DNA of 64,000 bases from Limnohabitans sp. Jir61 (GTDB lineage: Bacteria > Pseudomonadota > Gammaproteobacteria > Burkholderiales > Burkholderiaceae_C): contig NZ_NESD01000002.1 in the NCBI RefSeq assembly GCF_003063545.1, forward strand, positions 1 to 64,000, given 5' to 3'. Position numbers and translations under genes: made by a program. Positions 35,239 to 44,059 of this stretch are shown here, one piece after another. A model generated the notes under the pieces. That model had not been told where the DNA came from. It made no database searches and was given only the letters and a program-made list of their open reading frames with translations. Positions within the stretch are counted from its first letter, which is position 1, and each line of letters starts with the position of its first letter.

Positions 35239-36252
35239 TTAATGTGCAACAGGCACTTCCACCAACTTGACACGAGTCGCAGCGTTATCAGGTAGGGACA
35301 CGCGACCGCCTTGGAAATAAATTTGAACCTTTTGCAAGTTTGAACCAGAAAGCTGCCAAGGCGAAACACCGTAGACGCTGCGGTTTTCACCTGCCTTGAG
35401 CTGCAGAATCGTGGCTTGCTTGTTGCCATCGACCACACAAATTTCCACATTAGCCGAACTCATCAAATAGACATAACGCCCTTCTTTTTGAGAGATCAGA
35501 GGGGTGAGCTGCGGTATGACATCTGTAGTGAAGGCGCAAGTTTTACTTGAGCCACTTGCAGCAGAGGCCGCGGTCTGAGTAACGACAGGTGTAAAAGTTG
35601 CAACAGAAGCCACCACCGATGGCGCCGAAGCCGACAAAGTGGGGGCAGAGGCAACAGGTAAAGAGAGAGGCTGCACTGCGGCTGAAGCCACAGGCTCAGG
35701 CACATGTATCGGTTGAATAACTTCTGAGGCTGGTGCAACGACAGTGGCTGCAACTTGCGAATTCAGAACTTCTAATTTTTGTGGCACTTGAAATACCAAT
35801 AGCGCCACAGCAATAGCCAGGAGCAAAAAGGCGCCCAGCATCTGCTTATGCTCAATGACTTTATTGGCAGAAGATCGAACAACATCCGATGCGGTCCGAT
35901 TAAGCATCGGCTGATGGCTCATCGCCACAATTTGATCCAATGTATTAAGGTGCGCCTCTGCGACTTGATGTGCATCACGCAAAGCTTGCGGAACCTCAAC
36001 CGTAGGAGGTTCTGCGCCCAATATCATCAGCAGGCGTTTATAAGCTTGACGTTTGATGGCATCTGAGTAAAACAAGTTGTCGCTGTCGCTGCTTTCCAGT
36101 TGGCGAACTTGTGCCAAAGACAAACATGCAGTACGTGCCAAAGCGACCAAATCTATTCCCGCCTCTTCGCGCAATTTTCGAAGGTAAACGGGGTCACAGC
36201 TGTCGTAGACGCTACGCGTGGCGTCTTGTTCTCTATGTTCGTTAGATGGCAT
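35239..36252 (-). CDS. RodZ-like membrane protein with N-terminal HTH
   Basis: From the ATG at 36252 the product has 337 residues (a GTG at 36258 would add two). The N-terminal region (about 20-75) is a Cro/RodZ-type HTH, LRKLREEAGIDLVALARTACLSLAQVRQLE. A single TM helix lies near 139-155 (LGAFLLLAIAVALLVF). A Ser/Ala/Pro/Val-rich linker is followed by a C-terminal beta domain resembling RodZ DUF4115 (LKAGENRSVYGVSPWQLS). This is the RodZ topology, but the gene is not next to ispG, where rodZ usually lies. A bactofilin follows 3 nt later. Probably a bactofilin-associated cell-shape protein. Confidence 0.8.
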   Translation of the reverse strand: MPSNEHREQDATRSVYDSCDPVYLRKLREEAGIDLVALARTACLSLAQVRQLESSDSDNLFYSDAIKRQAYKRLLMILGAEPPTVEVPQALRDAHQVAEAHLNTLDQIVAMSHQPMLNRTASDVVRSSANKVIEHKQMLGAFLLLAIAVALLVFQVPQKLEVLNSQVAATVVAPASEVIQPIHVPEPVASAAVQPLSLPVASAPTLSASAPSVVASVATFTPVVTQTAASAASGSSKTCAFTTDVIPQLTPLISQKEGRYVYLMSSANVEICVVDGNKQATILQLKAGENRSVYGVSPWQLSGSNLQKVQIYFQGGRVSLPDNAATRVKLVEVPVAH

Positions 36253-36258
36253 ATGCAC

Positions 36259-36411
36259 AGATTCGTCACTGCTTGATAAAAAGTTCAGTAGTTAATGTCG
36301 CAGGGTGCTCAATAGTCGTCAATACACCCCGTGGCGTAGAAAACTTAATTATTACGTCGAACAAACGCCACTGCGCTTAAACTCTCAGTAGTTTTTTACC
36401 GAATTACCCTA
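36259..36411. promoter_or_regulatory. Divergent promoter region between the RodZ-like gene and thyA
   Basis: About 150 AT-richer nucleotides separate the two divergent start codons. Promoters for both directions must lie here. I could not define individual -35/-10 boxes or a repeat with confidence. Confidence 0.45.
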
Positions 36412-37239
36412 ATGCGCCCCATCCGCCGCCAATACGAAGACTTCATGCAGCACGTCGCCAGCCATGGCGTTGCCAAGACCGACCGCACCGGCACGGGCAC
36501 CCAAAGCGTGTTTGGTCATCAAATGCGTTTTGACCTGAACGAAGGGTTCCCGCTAGTGACCACCAAGAAGGTTCATCTGCGCTCCATCATCCAAGAGCTG
36601 CTGTGGTTCCTCACCGGTTCGAGCAACAACAATTGGCTCAAAGAACGCAACGTCACCATCTGGGACGAATGGGCACGTGAAGACGGTGACCTCGGGCCCG
36701 TATACGGCGTTCAGTGGCGCAGCTGGCCCACCCCTGATGGCGGCCACATCGACCAAATTCAGCAAGTCATCGACACGCTCAAAAGCAACCCCGATAGCCG
36801 CCGCATCATCGTGAGCGCTTGGAACGTGGCGGAGCTTGACAAGATGGCACTCATGCCTTGCCATGCGTTCTTCCAGTTTTACGTGGCCCCTGCACAAAAC
36901 CCAGGTGAAAAAGCCAAGCTCAGCTGCCAGCTGTATCAGCGCAGCGCCGACATCTTCTTGGGCGTACCTTTCAATATCGCCAGCTACGCCCTACTCACCC
37001 ACATGGTGGCCCAACAGTGCGACCTCGATGTTGGCGACTTCATCTGGACCGGTGGCGACTGCCACATTTACAGCAACCACCACGAACAAGTGGCGCTGCA
37101 GCTCAGCCGCGAACCGTTTGCTTATCCAACATTGAACATTAAGCGCAAACCCGACTCTATCTTCGACTACCAGTTTGAAGACTTCGAGGTTTTGGACTAT
37201 CAATGCCATGGTGCCATCAAAGCCCCCGTGGCGGTCTAA
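36412..37239 (+). CDS. thyA: Thymidylate synthase
   Basis: ThyA methylates dUMP to dTMP using 5,10-methylene-THF. The 275-residue protein has the N-terminal [18 protein letters not shown], the catalytic Cys at residue 150 in [13 protein letters not shown], and [24 protein letters not shown]. It is about ten residues longer than E. coli ThyA, with the insertion around residue 155. folA follows after 3 nt, the standard partner because ThyA turns its cofactor into dihydrofolate. Confidence 0.97.
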   Translation: MRPIRRQYEDFMQHVASHGVAKTDRTGTGTQSVFGHQMRFDLNEGFPLVTTKKVHLRSIIQELLWFLTGSSNNNWLKERNVTIWDEWAREDGDLGPVYGVQWRSWPTPDGGHIDQIQQVIDTLKSNPDSRRIIVSAWNVAELDKMALMPCHAFFQFYVAPAQNPGEKAKLSCQLYQRSADIFLGVPFNIASYALLTHMVAQQCDLDVGDFIWTGGDCHIYSNHHEQVALQLSREPFAYPTLNIKRKPDSIFDYQFEDFEVLDYQCHGAIKAPVAV

Positions 37240-37242
37240 GCC

Positions 37243-37731
37243 ATGGCCTTGAATTTGATTTTTGCGCGCGCGCGCAACGGCGTGATTGGCAAAGACAACA
37301 CTTTGCCTTGGCACCTACCAGAAGACCTCGCTCACTTCAAACAAACCACACTTGGCCAGCCCGTGGTGATGGGCCGCAAAACATGGGAATCGCTCCCACC
37401 TAAATTTCGCCCCCTGCCCGGCCGTACCAATATCGTTGTGACGCGCCAAGCTGATTGGCAAGCCGAAGGTGCTACCGTTGCTCACTCTATTGAAGAAGCT
37501 GTAAAGCATTGCCCTGCTGATGCTCAGGTGTGGGTGATTGGCGGCGCTGAGGTCTATTCGCAAGCAATGCCTTTGGCTTCACGCGCGGTCGTCACCGAAA
37601 TCGATGCCGACTTTGAAGGCGACGCCTTCGCCCCCACCTTCGACAGCAGCTGGCAAGAAACCGCACGATCCACTCACGTCGCTGCGAATGGTTTGACTTA
37701 CAGTCTCGTCACCCTCACTCACACACTTTAA
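37243..37731 (+). CDS. folA: Dihydrofolate reductase
   Basis: FolA reduces dihydrofolate to tetrahydrofolate with NADPH. The 162-residue product shows IFARARNGVIGKDNTLPWHLPEDLAHFKQTT, with Asp in the active-site LPEDL segment, then VVMGRKTWESLP and VWVIGGAEVYSQAMPLA. Length and motifs are normal. It is directly downstream of thyA and probably co-transcribed. Confidence 0.97.
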   Translation: MALNLIFARARNGVIGKDNTLPWHLPEDLAHFKQTTLGQPVVMGRKTWESLPPKFRPLPGRTNIVVTRQADWQAEGATVAHSIEEAVKHCPADAQVWVIGGAEVYSQAMPLASRAVVTEIDADFEGDAFAPTFDSSWQETARSTHVAANGLTYSLVTLTHTL

Positions 37732-37746
37732 GCAGGAGCTTTTTGA

Positions 37747-38322
37747 ATGTCTGAACACGGTTTTCACGTCCATGGCCCACACGACCACGAACTCGAACAT
37801 GCCGCCGGTGGTCACGGCAACAGCTTTACCAACAAGATCGCCATGTTCACTGCCATCATCGCCACCGTGGGTGCGATCTTTGGCTATATGGGTGGCGCAA
37901 CACAAGCCGCAGCTGGCTTGTACAAAAACGATGCAGCCATCAAAAAAACCGAAGCCTCCAACCAATGGAATTACTACCAAGCCAAAAGCAGCAAGCAAAA
38001 CTTGACGGAGCTGGCGTTGGAATTGGCACCTGCCAGTAAGGCAGAGCACTATCAAGCCCAGATCGAACGCTACAAAACCGAGAAAGCTGACATCAAAGCC
38101 GGCGCAGAAAAGCTAGAAGCTCAATCCAAAGAGTTCGACGAAATGTCTGAAGCTCAAATGCACCAGCACCACCGCTGGGCACAAGCCACCACGGTGCTGC
38201 AAGTGGCGATTGCCTTGGCTGCGATTGCCCTGCTCACCCGTAAAACATGGGTCGAATACGCCATGTTTGGCGCAGGTGCGCTCGGCATTGCAGTCGGCAT
38301 CATGGCTGCACTTCACTTCTAA
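37747..38322 (+). CDS. DUF4337 membrane protein
   Basis: The 191-residue protein starts with a His-rich hydrophilic tail (HGFHVHGPHDHELEHAAGGH), then one TM helix (about residues 34-52). An amphipathic Lys/Glu/Gln-rich region of about 90 residues follows, and two closely spaced C-terminal TM helices end the protein. This matches DUF4337. No function is known; the His/Asp N-terminus might bind metal, but that is speculative. A GGAG site precedes the ATG. It sits between folA and the exonuclease gene with short gaps. Confidence 0.82.
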   Translation: MSEHGFHVHGPHDHELEHAAGGHGNSFTNKIAMFTAIIATVGAIFGYMGGATQAAAGLYKNDAAIKKTEASNQWNYYQAKSSKQNLTELALELAPASKAEHYQAQIERYKTEKADIKAGAEKLEAQSKEFDEMSEAQMHQHHRWAQATTVLQVAIALAAIALLTRKTWVEYAMFGAGALGIAVGIMAALHF

Positions 38323-38331
38323 AGAACACAC

Positions 38332-39096
38332 ATGCAACTCGCCACTTGGAACGTCAACTCACTCACCGTGCGCTTACCTCAAGTGCTGGACTGGTTGGCG
38401 GCCAACCCCGTCGATGCTTTGGTGCTGCAAGAAACCAAATGCACCGACGACAAGTTCCCGCAAGAAGCCATTGAAACTGCGGGATACAAGGTGGCTTTCT
38501 TTGGGCAAAAAACTTATAACGGCGTGGCCCTACTCTCCCGCAGCCAAGCCACTGACGTGGTGAAAAACATCCCCGGCTTTGAAAATGACATGGCCCGAGT
38601 GATTGCAGGCACGGTCGATGGCGTGCGTGTAATTTGCGCCTATTTCCCCAATGGCCAAGCACCCGGCAGCGACAAGTTTGTTTACAAAATGCGTTGGCTA
38701 GAGGCCTTGCAAAACTGGCTGCGCGAAGAACTTAAACAATACCCCAAGCTGGTGTTGATGGGTGACTTCAACATTACCGTGGATGACCGCGATGTGTGGG
38801 ACCCTGTGGCCTTGAAAGACACCATCCACTGCACCTTAGAAGAACGCGATCACTTTCAAGCTTTGATTGACCTCGGCACACATGACGCATTTCGTTTGTT
38901 TGAACAAGCCGAAAAAAGCTACAGCTGGTGGGACTACCGAGAGTTTGCATTCCGCCGCAACCGTGGTCTGCGCATTGACCACATCTTGGTGAGCGATGCG
39001 CTCAAGCCTACAGTTCAAACGTGCGTAATCGACAAAGCCCCACGCAAGAACGAGCGCCCCAGCGACCACACGCCGGTCGTGGTGACGCTCGCTTGA
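38332..39096 (+). CDS. xth: Exodeoxyribonuclease III (AP endonuclease)
   Basis: This is an exonuclease III-family AP endonuclease of 254 residues for base-excision repair. Motifs in order: TWNVNSL (residues about 4-10), LQETKCTDDKFP with the metal-binding Glu, GDFNITVDDRDVWD, RIDHILVSD, and the catalytic SDHTPVVV at the C-terminus. Converges with ntrC, with only about 37 nt between the stops. Confidence 0.95.
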   Translation: MQLATWNVNSLTVRLPQVLDWLAANPVDALVLQETKCTDDKFPQEAIETAGYKVAFFGQKTYNGVALLSRSQATDVVKNIPGFENDMARVIAGTVDGVRVICAYFPNGQAPGSDKFVYKMRWLEALQNWLREELKQYPKLVLMGDFNITVDDRDVWDPVALKDTIHCTLEERDHFQALIDLGTHDAFRLFEQAEKSYSWWDYREFAFRRNRGLRIDHILVSDALKPTVQTCVIDKAPRKNERPSDHTPVVVTLA

Positions 39097-39133
39097 TCAA
39101 ATCACAAGCCCTTGCACATAAGGGCCTGCCAGA

Positions 39134-40672
39134 TCAATCATCCAAACCCAATTCTTGAATTTTTCGGGTGATGGTATTGCGTCCAATGCCCAACTTTTGA
39201 GCGGCTTCAATGCGCCGGCCCCGCGTGTTGGCCAAGGCGGTTTGAATTAACTTCGCTTCCACGCGATTGACCAACACATCCCACACATCCGTGCGGCCCG
39301 CCACGAGCAAGCTCATGGCTTCTGCTTCTAAGCCCTGCTCCCAATCTGCACCGGGCATGTTGAGCACCACAGGCGGCATGCTGCTTTCGCTGACTACGCT
39401 GGGCGCAGAAGACGTATGAACCGTCTCAGGTGTAATCGCCGCATGAAAGCCAGAGGTGTCCTGGCCCGTGTGGCTCATCGCAGTGAGGGCTTCGCCACTG
39501 AGGGTAACTTCAGGTGGCAAATCCTTCGGCTCAATCACTTGCGAAGGCGCCATGACGGTCAGCCAGTGACAAATATTTTCGAGCTGACGCACGTTGCCCG
39601 GAAATGCAAATTGGTTAAGCACGTTTTGTGCACCATCTGAGATCCGTTTGGATTCCACGCCCAATTGTTGTGCACTCTGCTGCAAAAAGTGGCGCGTCAA
39701 AGTGGGAATGTCTTCGCGACGTTCACGCAAAGCGGGCAAGCGCAACCGAATCACGTTCAAGCGGTGAAACAAGTCTTCACGGAACACGCCGTCTTTGACG
39801 CGTTTTTCCAAGTCTTGGTGAGTCGCTGCAATCACGCGGACATCCGCTTTGATGGCGTTGTGACCACCCACGCGATAGTAATTGCCATCGCTCAACACGC
39901 GTAGCAAACGGGTTTGTAAATCAAACGGCATGTCGCCAATTTCATCAAGGAACAACGTGCCGCCTTCGGCTTGTTCAAAGCGGCCTCGACGTGTGGTTTG
40001 TGCACCAGTGAAGGCGCCACGCTCATGTCCAAAGAGTTCACTTTCCAGTAAATCCTTCGGAATCGCCGCCGTGTTTATTGCGACGAATGGGCCTTTGTTG
40101 CCTGCATCGCCGCGAGGTGAATGCTTGTGCAAAGCGCGGGCCACCAACTCTTTACCAGAGCCGCTCTCGCCCGTGATCATCACCGTCACATTGCTTTGGC
40201 TCAACCTGCCAATCGCACGAAACACATCTTGCATGGCAGGCGCTTGGCCAAGCATTTCAGGCGTAGCGTCTTGTTGCTCGCTTTGCTGTTGTTCGCGTTG
40301 ACTTTCATCCAAAGCACGACGAATCAACTCGACAGCTTTGGGCAAGTCAAAGGGCTTGGGCAAGTATTCAAACGCGCCGCCTTGAAAGGCCGATACCGCA
40401 CTGTCCAAATCAGAAAAGGCCGTCATGATGATGACGGGCAGTGCGGGCAAACGCTCTTTCACTTTGGTGAGCAAATCCAAGCCCGAACCACCGGGCATGC
40501 GAATATCACTGACCAAAATTTGCGGGCCGTCTTCCTCGCTCACCGAGTCGAGCGCTTGCAGCACTTCGCGGGGGCTGGTGAAGCTGCGGGTGGGCAGGTT
40601 CTCGCGCAACAGCGCTTTTTCCAGCACGAAGCGAATTGACTGGTCGTCGTCCACAATCCAAATCGATTTCAT
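39134..40672 (-). CDS. ntrC: Nitrogen regulation protein NR(I), NtrC
   Basis: NtrC is the sigma-54 activator of nitrogen-limitation genes, phosphorylated by NtrB. The 512-residue protein has a receiver with Asp56 in SDIRMPG. Its AAA+ domain has Walker A GESGSGKE, the sigma-54 contact loop GAFTGA and Walker B GGTLFLDEIGDM. A Fis-type HTH (IEAAQKLGIGRNTITRKIQEL) ends it. The linker before the HTH (about residues 385-455) is longer than in E. coli NtrC. It lies 40 nt after ntrB in the glnA-ntrB-ntrC neighbourhood. Confidence 0.96.
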   Translation of the reverse strand: MKSIWIVDDDQSIRFVLEKALLRENLPTRSFTSPREVLQALDSVSEEDGPQILVSDIRMPGGSGLDLLTKVKERLPALPVIIMTAFSDLDSAVSAFQGGAFEYLPKPFDLPKAVELIRRALDESQREQQQSEQQDATPEMLGQAPAMQDVFRAIGRLSQSNVTVMITGESGSGKELVARALHKHSPRGDAGNKGPFVAINTAAIPKDLLESELFGHERGAFTGAQTTRRGRFEQAEGGTLFLDEIGDMPFDLQTRLLRVLSDGNYYRVGGHNAIKADVRVIAATHQDLEKRVKDGVFREDLFHRLNVIRLRLPALRERREDIPTLTRHFLQQSAQQLGVESKRISDGAQNVLNQFAFPGNVRQLENICHWLTVMAPSQVIEPKDLPPEVTLSGEALTAMSHTGQDTSGFHAAITPETVHTSSAPSVVSESSMPPVVLNMPGADWEQGLEAEAMSLLVAGRTDVWDVLVNRVEAKLIQTALANTRGRRIEAAQKLGIGRNTITRKIQELGLDD

Positions 40673-40712
40673 CTCGGCTCTTTCTTTTCTAGGTTAGGGG
40701 CCACCTGAGGCT

Positions 40713-41792
40713 TCAAGGCAACGGGATCAGAATTTTGAAATCCGTGCGTCCCGGCACACTGTCACACTCAATCAAGCCATGGTGCTGTTGCACAAAAGTT
40801 TGTGCCAAATTCAGCCCCAGACCAGAACCGCCATCTCGACCAGATACCAAGGGGAAAAACAACCTGTCCTTGATATCTTGTGGAATACCGGGCCCGTTGT
40901 CTATCACATGCAATTCCAGTGCCAACCGATAGCGTTGTTTGCCAAAAGTTACTTGACGGCTGATGCGGCTGCGTAAAACGATCTCAGCGTCCCCTTCGAG
41001 CACGCGGTCCGCCAACGCTTGGGCTGCGTTATGCACGATATTGAGCACGGTTTGGATGAGCTGCTCGCGGTCACCACGGAATTCGGGGATGGACGTGTCA
41101 TAGTCACGAACCACACGCAGGCCCTTGGGGAACTCGGCCAAGATGAGACTGCGCACACGCTCACACACCTCGTGGATGTTCACATCGCCCACCACATGCG
41201 GACGGCGATGTGGCGCCAACAGACGATCGACCAACAGCTGCAAGCGGTCGGCCTCGTGAATGATGACTTGGGTGTATTCGATCAAGTCCTTGCTCTCAAT
41301 CTCCATTTGCAACAACTGCGCCGCGCCACGGATACCACCCAGAGGGTTTTTGATTTCGTGAGCCAAGTTACGAATCAGCTCTTTGTTGGCCTGGGCTTGG
41401 TCGATCAGGCGCTCTTCACGGTCTTGGCGGGTTTGCTGCTCCAAGGGCAGCAGTTCAACCAACACCTCACCCATCACATCGGTTGGGGCCACGATGACGT
41501 GCACGGGCAAGGGCTCTTGCAATGGACGACGTATCAGCGCGTCATAGCGCATGGTGGCAAAGGCGTTGGTTTGCGCGCCTTGAAGAGCGTTGACAAACGA
41601 CGAGGTTTCAGTGAAATAGCTGGCCAATGGCGAACCTTCAATGGTGCGACGCGAGACGCCCATTACATCTTCTAGCGCCGCATTGGCAAACACCACGACA
41701 CCATCGATACGCACCACGGCTACCAAGGTGGCCAGCAAGTCAAACGCTTGGGCATAGGTGGGTGAGGTATGAGTCCCAGAGTGGGCTGTCAT
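40713..41792 (-). CDS. ntrB: Nitrogen regulation sensor kinase NR(II), NtrB
   Basis: NtrB phosphorylates or dephosphorylates NtrC according to PII signals. The 359-residue protein has a PAS domain (about residues 15-120), the HisKA H-box NLAHEIKNPLGGIRGAAQLL with its phosphorylated His near 150, and the ATP-binding N, G1 and G2 boxes (NIVHNAAQAL, VIDNGPGIP, GGSGLGLNLA). It has no TM helix, so it is cytosolic, as in the family. The start overlaps the stop of the DUF4124 gene (ATGA). Confidence 0.96.
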   Translation of the reverse strand: MTAHSGTHTSPTYAQAFDLLATLVAVVRIDGVVVFANAALEDVMGVSRRTIEGSPLASYFTETSSFVNALQGAQTNAFATMRYDALIRRPLQEPLPVHVIVAPTDVMGEVLVELLPLEQQTRQDREERLIDQAQANKELIRNLAHEIKNPLGGIRGAAQLLQMEIESKDLIEYTQVIIHEADRLQLLVDRLLAPHRRPHVVGDVNIHEVCERVRSLILAEFPKGLRVVRDYDTSIPEFRGDREQLIQTVLNIVHNAAQALADRVLEGDAEIVLRSRISRQVTFGKQRYRLALELHVIDNGPGIPQDIKDRLFFPLVSGRDGGSGLGLNLAQTFVQQHHGLIECDSVPGRTDFKILIPLP

Positions 41793-42346
41793 GGTTTGGC
41801 TCCGGTTGATGCGGGCGCGGGCAAGCGCGCAAGTTCACGCTGCAGCCCAGCCACATCCGCGTCGATGCGCTGCAGCGCAACGCGCAATTGCGCCACACGC
41901 TCTTGGTATTTTTGGGGTTGTCGGTGCTCATCGGCGCGGCGCTCTGGCTCACCGTTGTTCCACTCTCTCAGCAACTCAGCTTGCTGCTGTTTGGCACGTT
42001 GCAACTCGGCTTGCAAAACCACTTGTGCATGCAGATCGCGCTGACGCTGGTCTGCGCTGTCAACTCTTGCAGCACCGACGCTCGAGCCGCCACCAGCGTT
42101 CACGCTAGACGACGCTGCTTGCGGACCTTGCACGCGCGTGCCCTCAATCACAGTCACGCTGCCGCCGACCAAGGGCTTGCAGTTGCCTGCAGGGTCTGGC
42201 TGGTTGGTATAGGCGTTACCGCAGCGGTAAATGTGCTGCTGCTCTGACGTGGCATTGGCTGACCACGCAGCCAAACACACCCCTAGCAACAGGGCTTCAC
42301 GTAACACGCGATCAATCGAAGAAGAGTGGCGCAACAAAGAGGTCAT
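41789..42346 (-). CDS. DUF4124 exported protein
   Basis: The ATG at 42346 gives 185 residues; the longer open frame runs back through the glnA terminator and glnA stop and is rejected. An N-terminal signal sequence (LLLGVCLAAWSANA) is followed by a DUF4124-like segment, HIYRCGNAYTNQPDPAGNCKPL, with two cysteines. A Gln/Arg/Glu-rich coiled coil then runs through about residues 85-160. Function is unknown. The position between glnA and ntrB is common in Comamonadaceae, and the gene overlaps ntrB. Confidence 0.82.
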   Translation of the reverse strand: MTSLLRHSSSIDRVLREALLLGVCLAAWSANATSEQQHIYRCGNAYTNQPDPAGNCKPLVGGSVTVIEGTRVQGPQAASSSVNAGGGSSVGAARVDSADQRQRDLHAQVVLQAELQRAKQQQAELLREWNNGEPERRADEHRQPQKYQERVAQLRVALQRIDADVAGLQRELARLPAPASTGAKP

Positions 42347-42365
42347 CACTAAATAGGAGTTGAAA

Positions 42366-42396
42366 CAAAAAAGGACGGCTTGCGCCGTCCTTTTAT
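42366..42396 (-). terminator. Rho-independent terminator of glnA
   Basis: AAAAGGACGGC (42369-42379) pairs with GCCGTCCTTTT (42384-42394) over a 4-nt loop. On the minus strand it lies about 25 nt after the glnA stop, and the stem is followed by TTTTTTG. It separates glnA from the DUF4124-ntrBC genes, although read-through is possible. Confidence 0.88.
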
Positions 42397-42417
42397 TGCA
42401 CGCTTCGTTGCAACGAA

Positions 42418-43833
42418 TTACAGCGAGTAGTACATGTCGTATTCGACAGGTGACACTTCCACGCGGCTGCGGGTCACTTCTTGCATCTTCAATTCGATGT
42501 AAGAGTCGATCCATGAGTCGGTGAACACGCCGCCTTTGGTCAAGAAGGCGCGGTCTTTGTCGAGTGCTTCCAAAGCTTGGTCTAAGCTAGAGCACACGGT
42601 TGGGACCAACTTGTCTTCCTCTGGAGGGAGGTGGTACAAGTCTTTGGTAGCTGCTTCGCCTGGGTGGATCTTGTTCTCGATACCGTCCAAACCAGCCATC
42701 AACAAGGCTGCGAAGCCGAGGTATGGGTTGCACAATGGATCTGGGAAACGAGCTTCCACGCGGCGACCTTTGTCGCTGGCCACGTTAGGAATACGGATCG
42801 AAGCAGAGCGGTTCTTGGCGGAGTAAGCCAATTTCACTGGCGCTTCGAAGTGAGGCACTAAACGCTTGTAGCTGTTGGTACCTGGGTTGGTGATGGCGTT
42901 CAAAGCACGGGCGTGCTTGATGATGCCGCCGATGTAGTACAGAGCCAAGTCAGACAAACCAGCGTAGCCAGTACCTGCGAACAAGTTCTTGCCGTCTTTC
43001 CAGATGGACTGGTGAACGTGCATGCCAGAACCGTTGTCGCCAGCGTATGGCTTAGGCATAAATGTGGCAGTTTTGCCGTAAGCGTTGGCCACGTTGTGAA
43101 TCACGTACTTTTGCAGCAATGTCCAGTCAGCGCGCTCGACCAAAGTAGAGAACTTGGTGCCGATTTCGCATTGACCAGCGCCCGCCACTTCGTGGTGGTG
43201 CACTTCAACTGGAATACCAACTGACTCGAGCAACAAGCACATTTCGCTGCGCATGTCGTGTGTGCTGTCGACGGGAGGCACTGGGAAGTAGCCACCTTTG
43301 ACGCGAGGACGGTGACCGCGGTTACCGCCTTCGGTTTTCTCGCCGCTGTTCCATGGGCCTTCGTATTCATTGATGGAATAGAAAGTGTTGTTTGGCTCAG
43401 TGCTCCAACGCACTTCGTCAAACAAGAAGAACTCTGGCTCTGGACCGAAGTAAGCGGTGTCGCCAATGCCAGACTGCTTGAGGAAAGACTCAGCGCGCTT
43501 AGCGATCGAACGTGGGTCACGCTCATAGGCTTTTCCGTCTGTGGGTTCGATCACGTCACACACCAAAACCAGGGTGATTTCTTCGAAGAAGGGGTCGATC
43601 AATGCGCTGTTTGGATCAGGCATCAACAACATGTCAGAGGCTTCAATGCCTTTCCAGCCAGCAATAGAAGAACCGTCAAACGCTTGACCTTCTTCGAACT
43701 TGCTCTCGTCAAACTGCGACACGGGCGCAGTGATGTGCTGCCATTTGCCACGGGTATCGGTGAAACGGAAGTCAACGAATTTAACTTCGTTCTCTTTCAC
43801 CATTTTCATTACGTCTGCGACGGTCTTGGCCAT
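42418..43833 (-). CDS. glnA: Glutamine synthetase, type I
   Basis: GlnA makes glutamine from glutamate, ammonia and ATP, forming a cytosolic dodecamer. It has 471 residues from the ATG at 43833. A TTG just before would add one residue, but AGGAG is spaced for the ATG. GSI features include [22 protein letters not shown], the [12 protein letters not shown] region, the NPSAR-type NRSASIRIP segment, and the adenylylation Tyr in [11 protein letters not shown]. Control by NtrC/sigma-54 is supported by the upstream promoter and enhancer-like site, and post-translational control by adenylylation is expected. Confidence 0.97.
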   Translation of the reverse strand: MAKTVADVMKMVKENEVKFVDFRFTDTRGKWQHITAPVSQFDESKFEEGQAFDGSSIAGWKGIEASDMLLMPDPNSALIDPFFEEITLVLVCDVIEPTDGKAYERDPRSIAKRAESFLKQSGIGDTAYFGPEPEFFLFDEVRWSTEPNNTFYSINEYEGPWNSGEKTEGGNRGHRPRVKGGYFPVPPVDSTHDMRSEMCLLLESVGIPVEVHHHEVAGAGQCEIGTKFSTLVERADWTLLQKYVIHNVANAYGKTATFMPKPYAGDNGSGMHVHQSIWKDGKNLFAGTGYAGLSDLALYYIGGIIKHARALNAITNPGTNSYKRLVPHFEAPVKLAYSAKNRSASIRIPNVASDKGRRVEARFPDPLCNPYLGFAALLMAGLDGIENKIHPGEAATKDLYHLPPEEDKLVPTVCSSLDQALEALDKDRAFLTKGGVFTDSWIDSYIELKMQEVTRSRVEVSPVEYDMYYSL

Positions 43834-43884
43834 CAAGTTCTCCTGCTAGGGTTGTTGGATTAAAAAGTGTTTCGAGGATGAAGG

Positions 43885-43901
43885 ATGCAGTTTCTGTGCC
43901 A
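43885..43901 (-). promoter_or_regulatory. Sigma-54 promoter of glnA
   Basis: The minus strand reads TGGCACAGAAACTGCAT. It matches the -24 TGGCAC and -12 TTGCA boxes (one mismatch, C for T) with correct GG-to-GC spacing. It would start transcription about 40 nt before the glnA ATG. Confidence 0.82.
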
Positions 43902-44019
43902 GCAATCGCCGCACAAGCCATGCTATCGGCTTCAACGTCAAGGCGCATATTTTGCACCGAGATTCGCGCTAATCAGCCGCAAAAACGCATTCTGGTGTGC
44001 AAAATCGAAAAACTGATGA

Positions 44020-44047
44020 GCACTGTTTTGGTGCTATTTTGCACCAA
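44020..44047 (-). promoter_or_regulatory. NtrC enhancer-like site(s) upstream of glnA
   Basis: GCACTGTTTTGGTGC (44020-44034) fits the NtrC pattern GCAC-N7-GTGC. It overlaps a perfect inverted repeat TTGGTGC-TATTTT-GCACCAA (44028-44047). A weaker related element, GCACACCAGAATGCG on the minus strand, lies at 43986-44000. The main site is about 130 nt upstream of the sigma-54 promoter, a usual enhancer distance, and lies just after the preceding gene's stop. Confidence 0.7.
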
Positions 44048-44059
44048 AACGAGTCGCAA

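Noticed and set aside
39108..39125. GCCCTT/AAGGGC hairpin between exoIII and ntrC
   Set aside because: It has a 6-bp stem in a suitable place but no T-run on either strand, so it is too weak to call a terminator.
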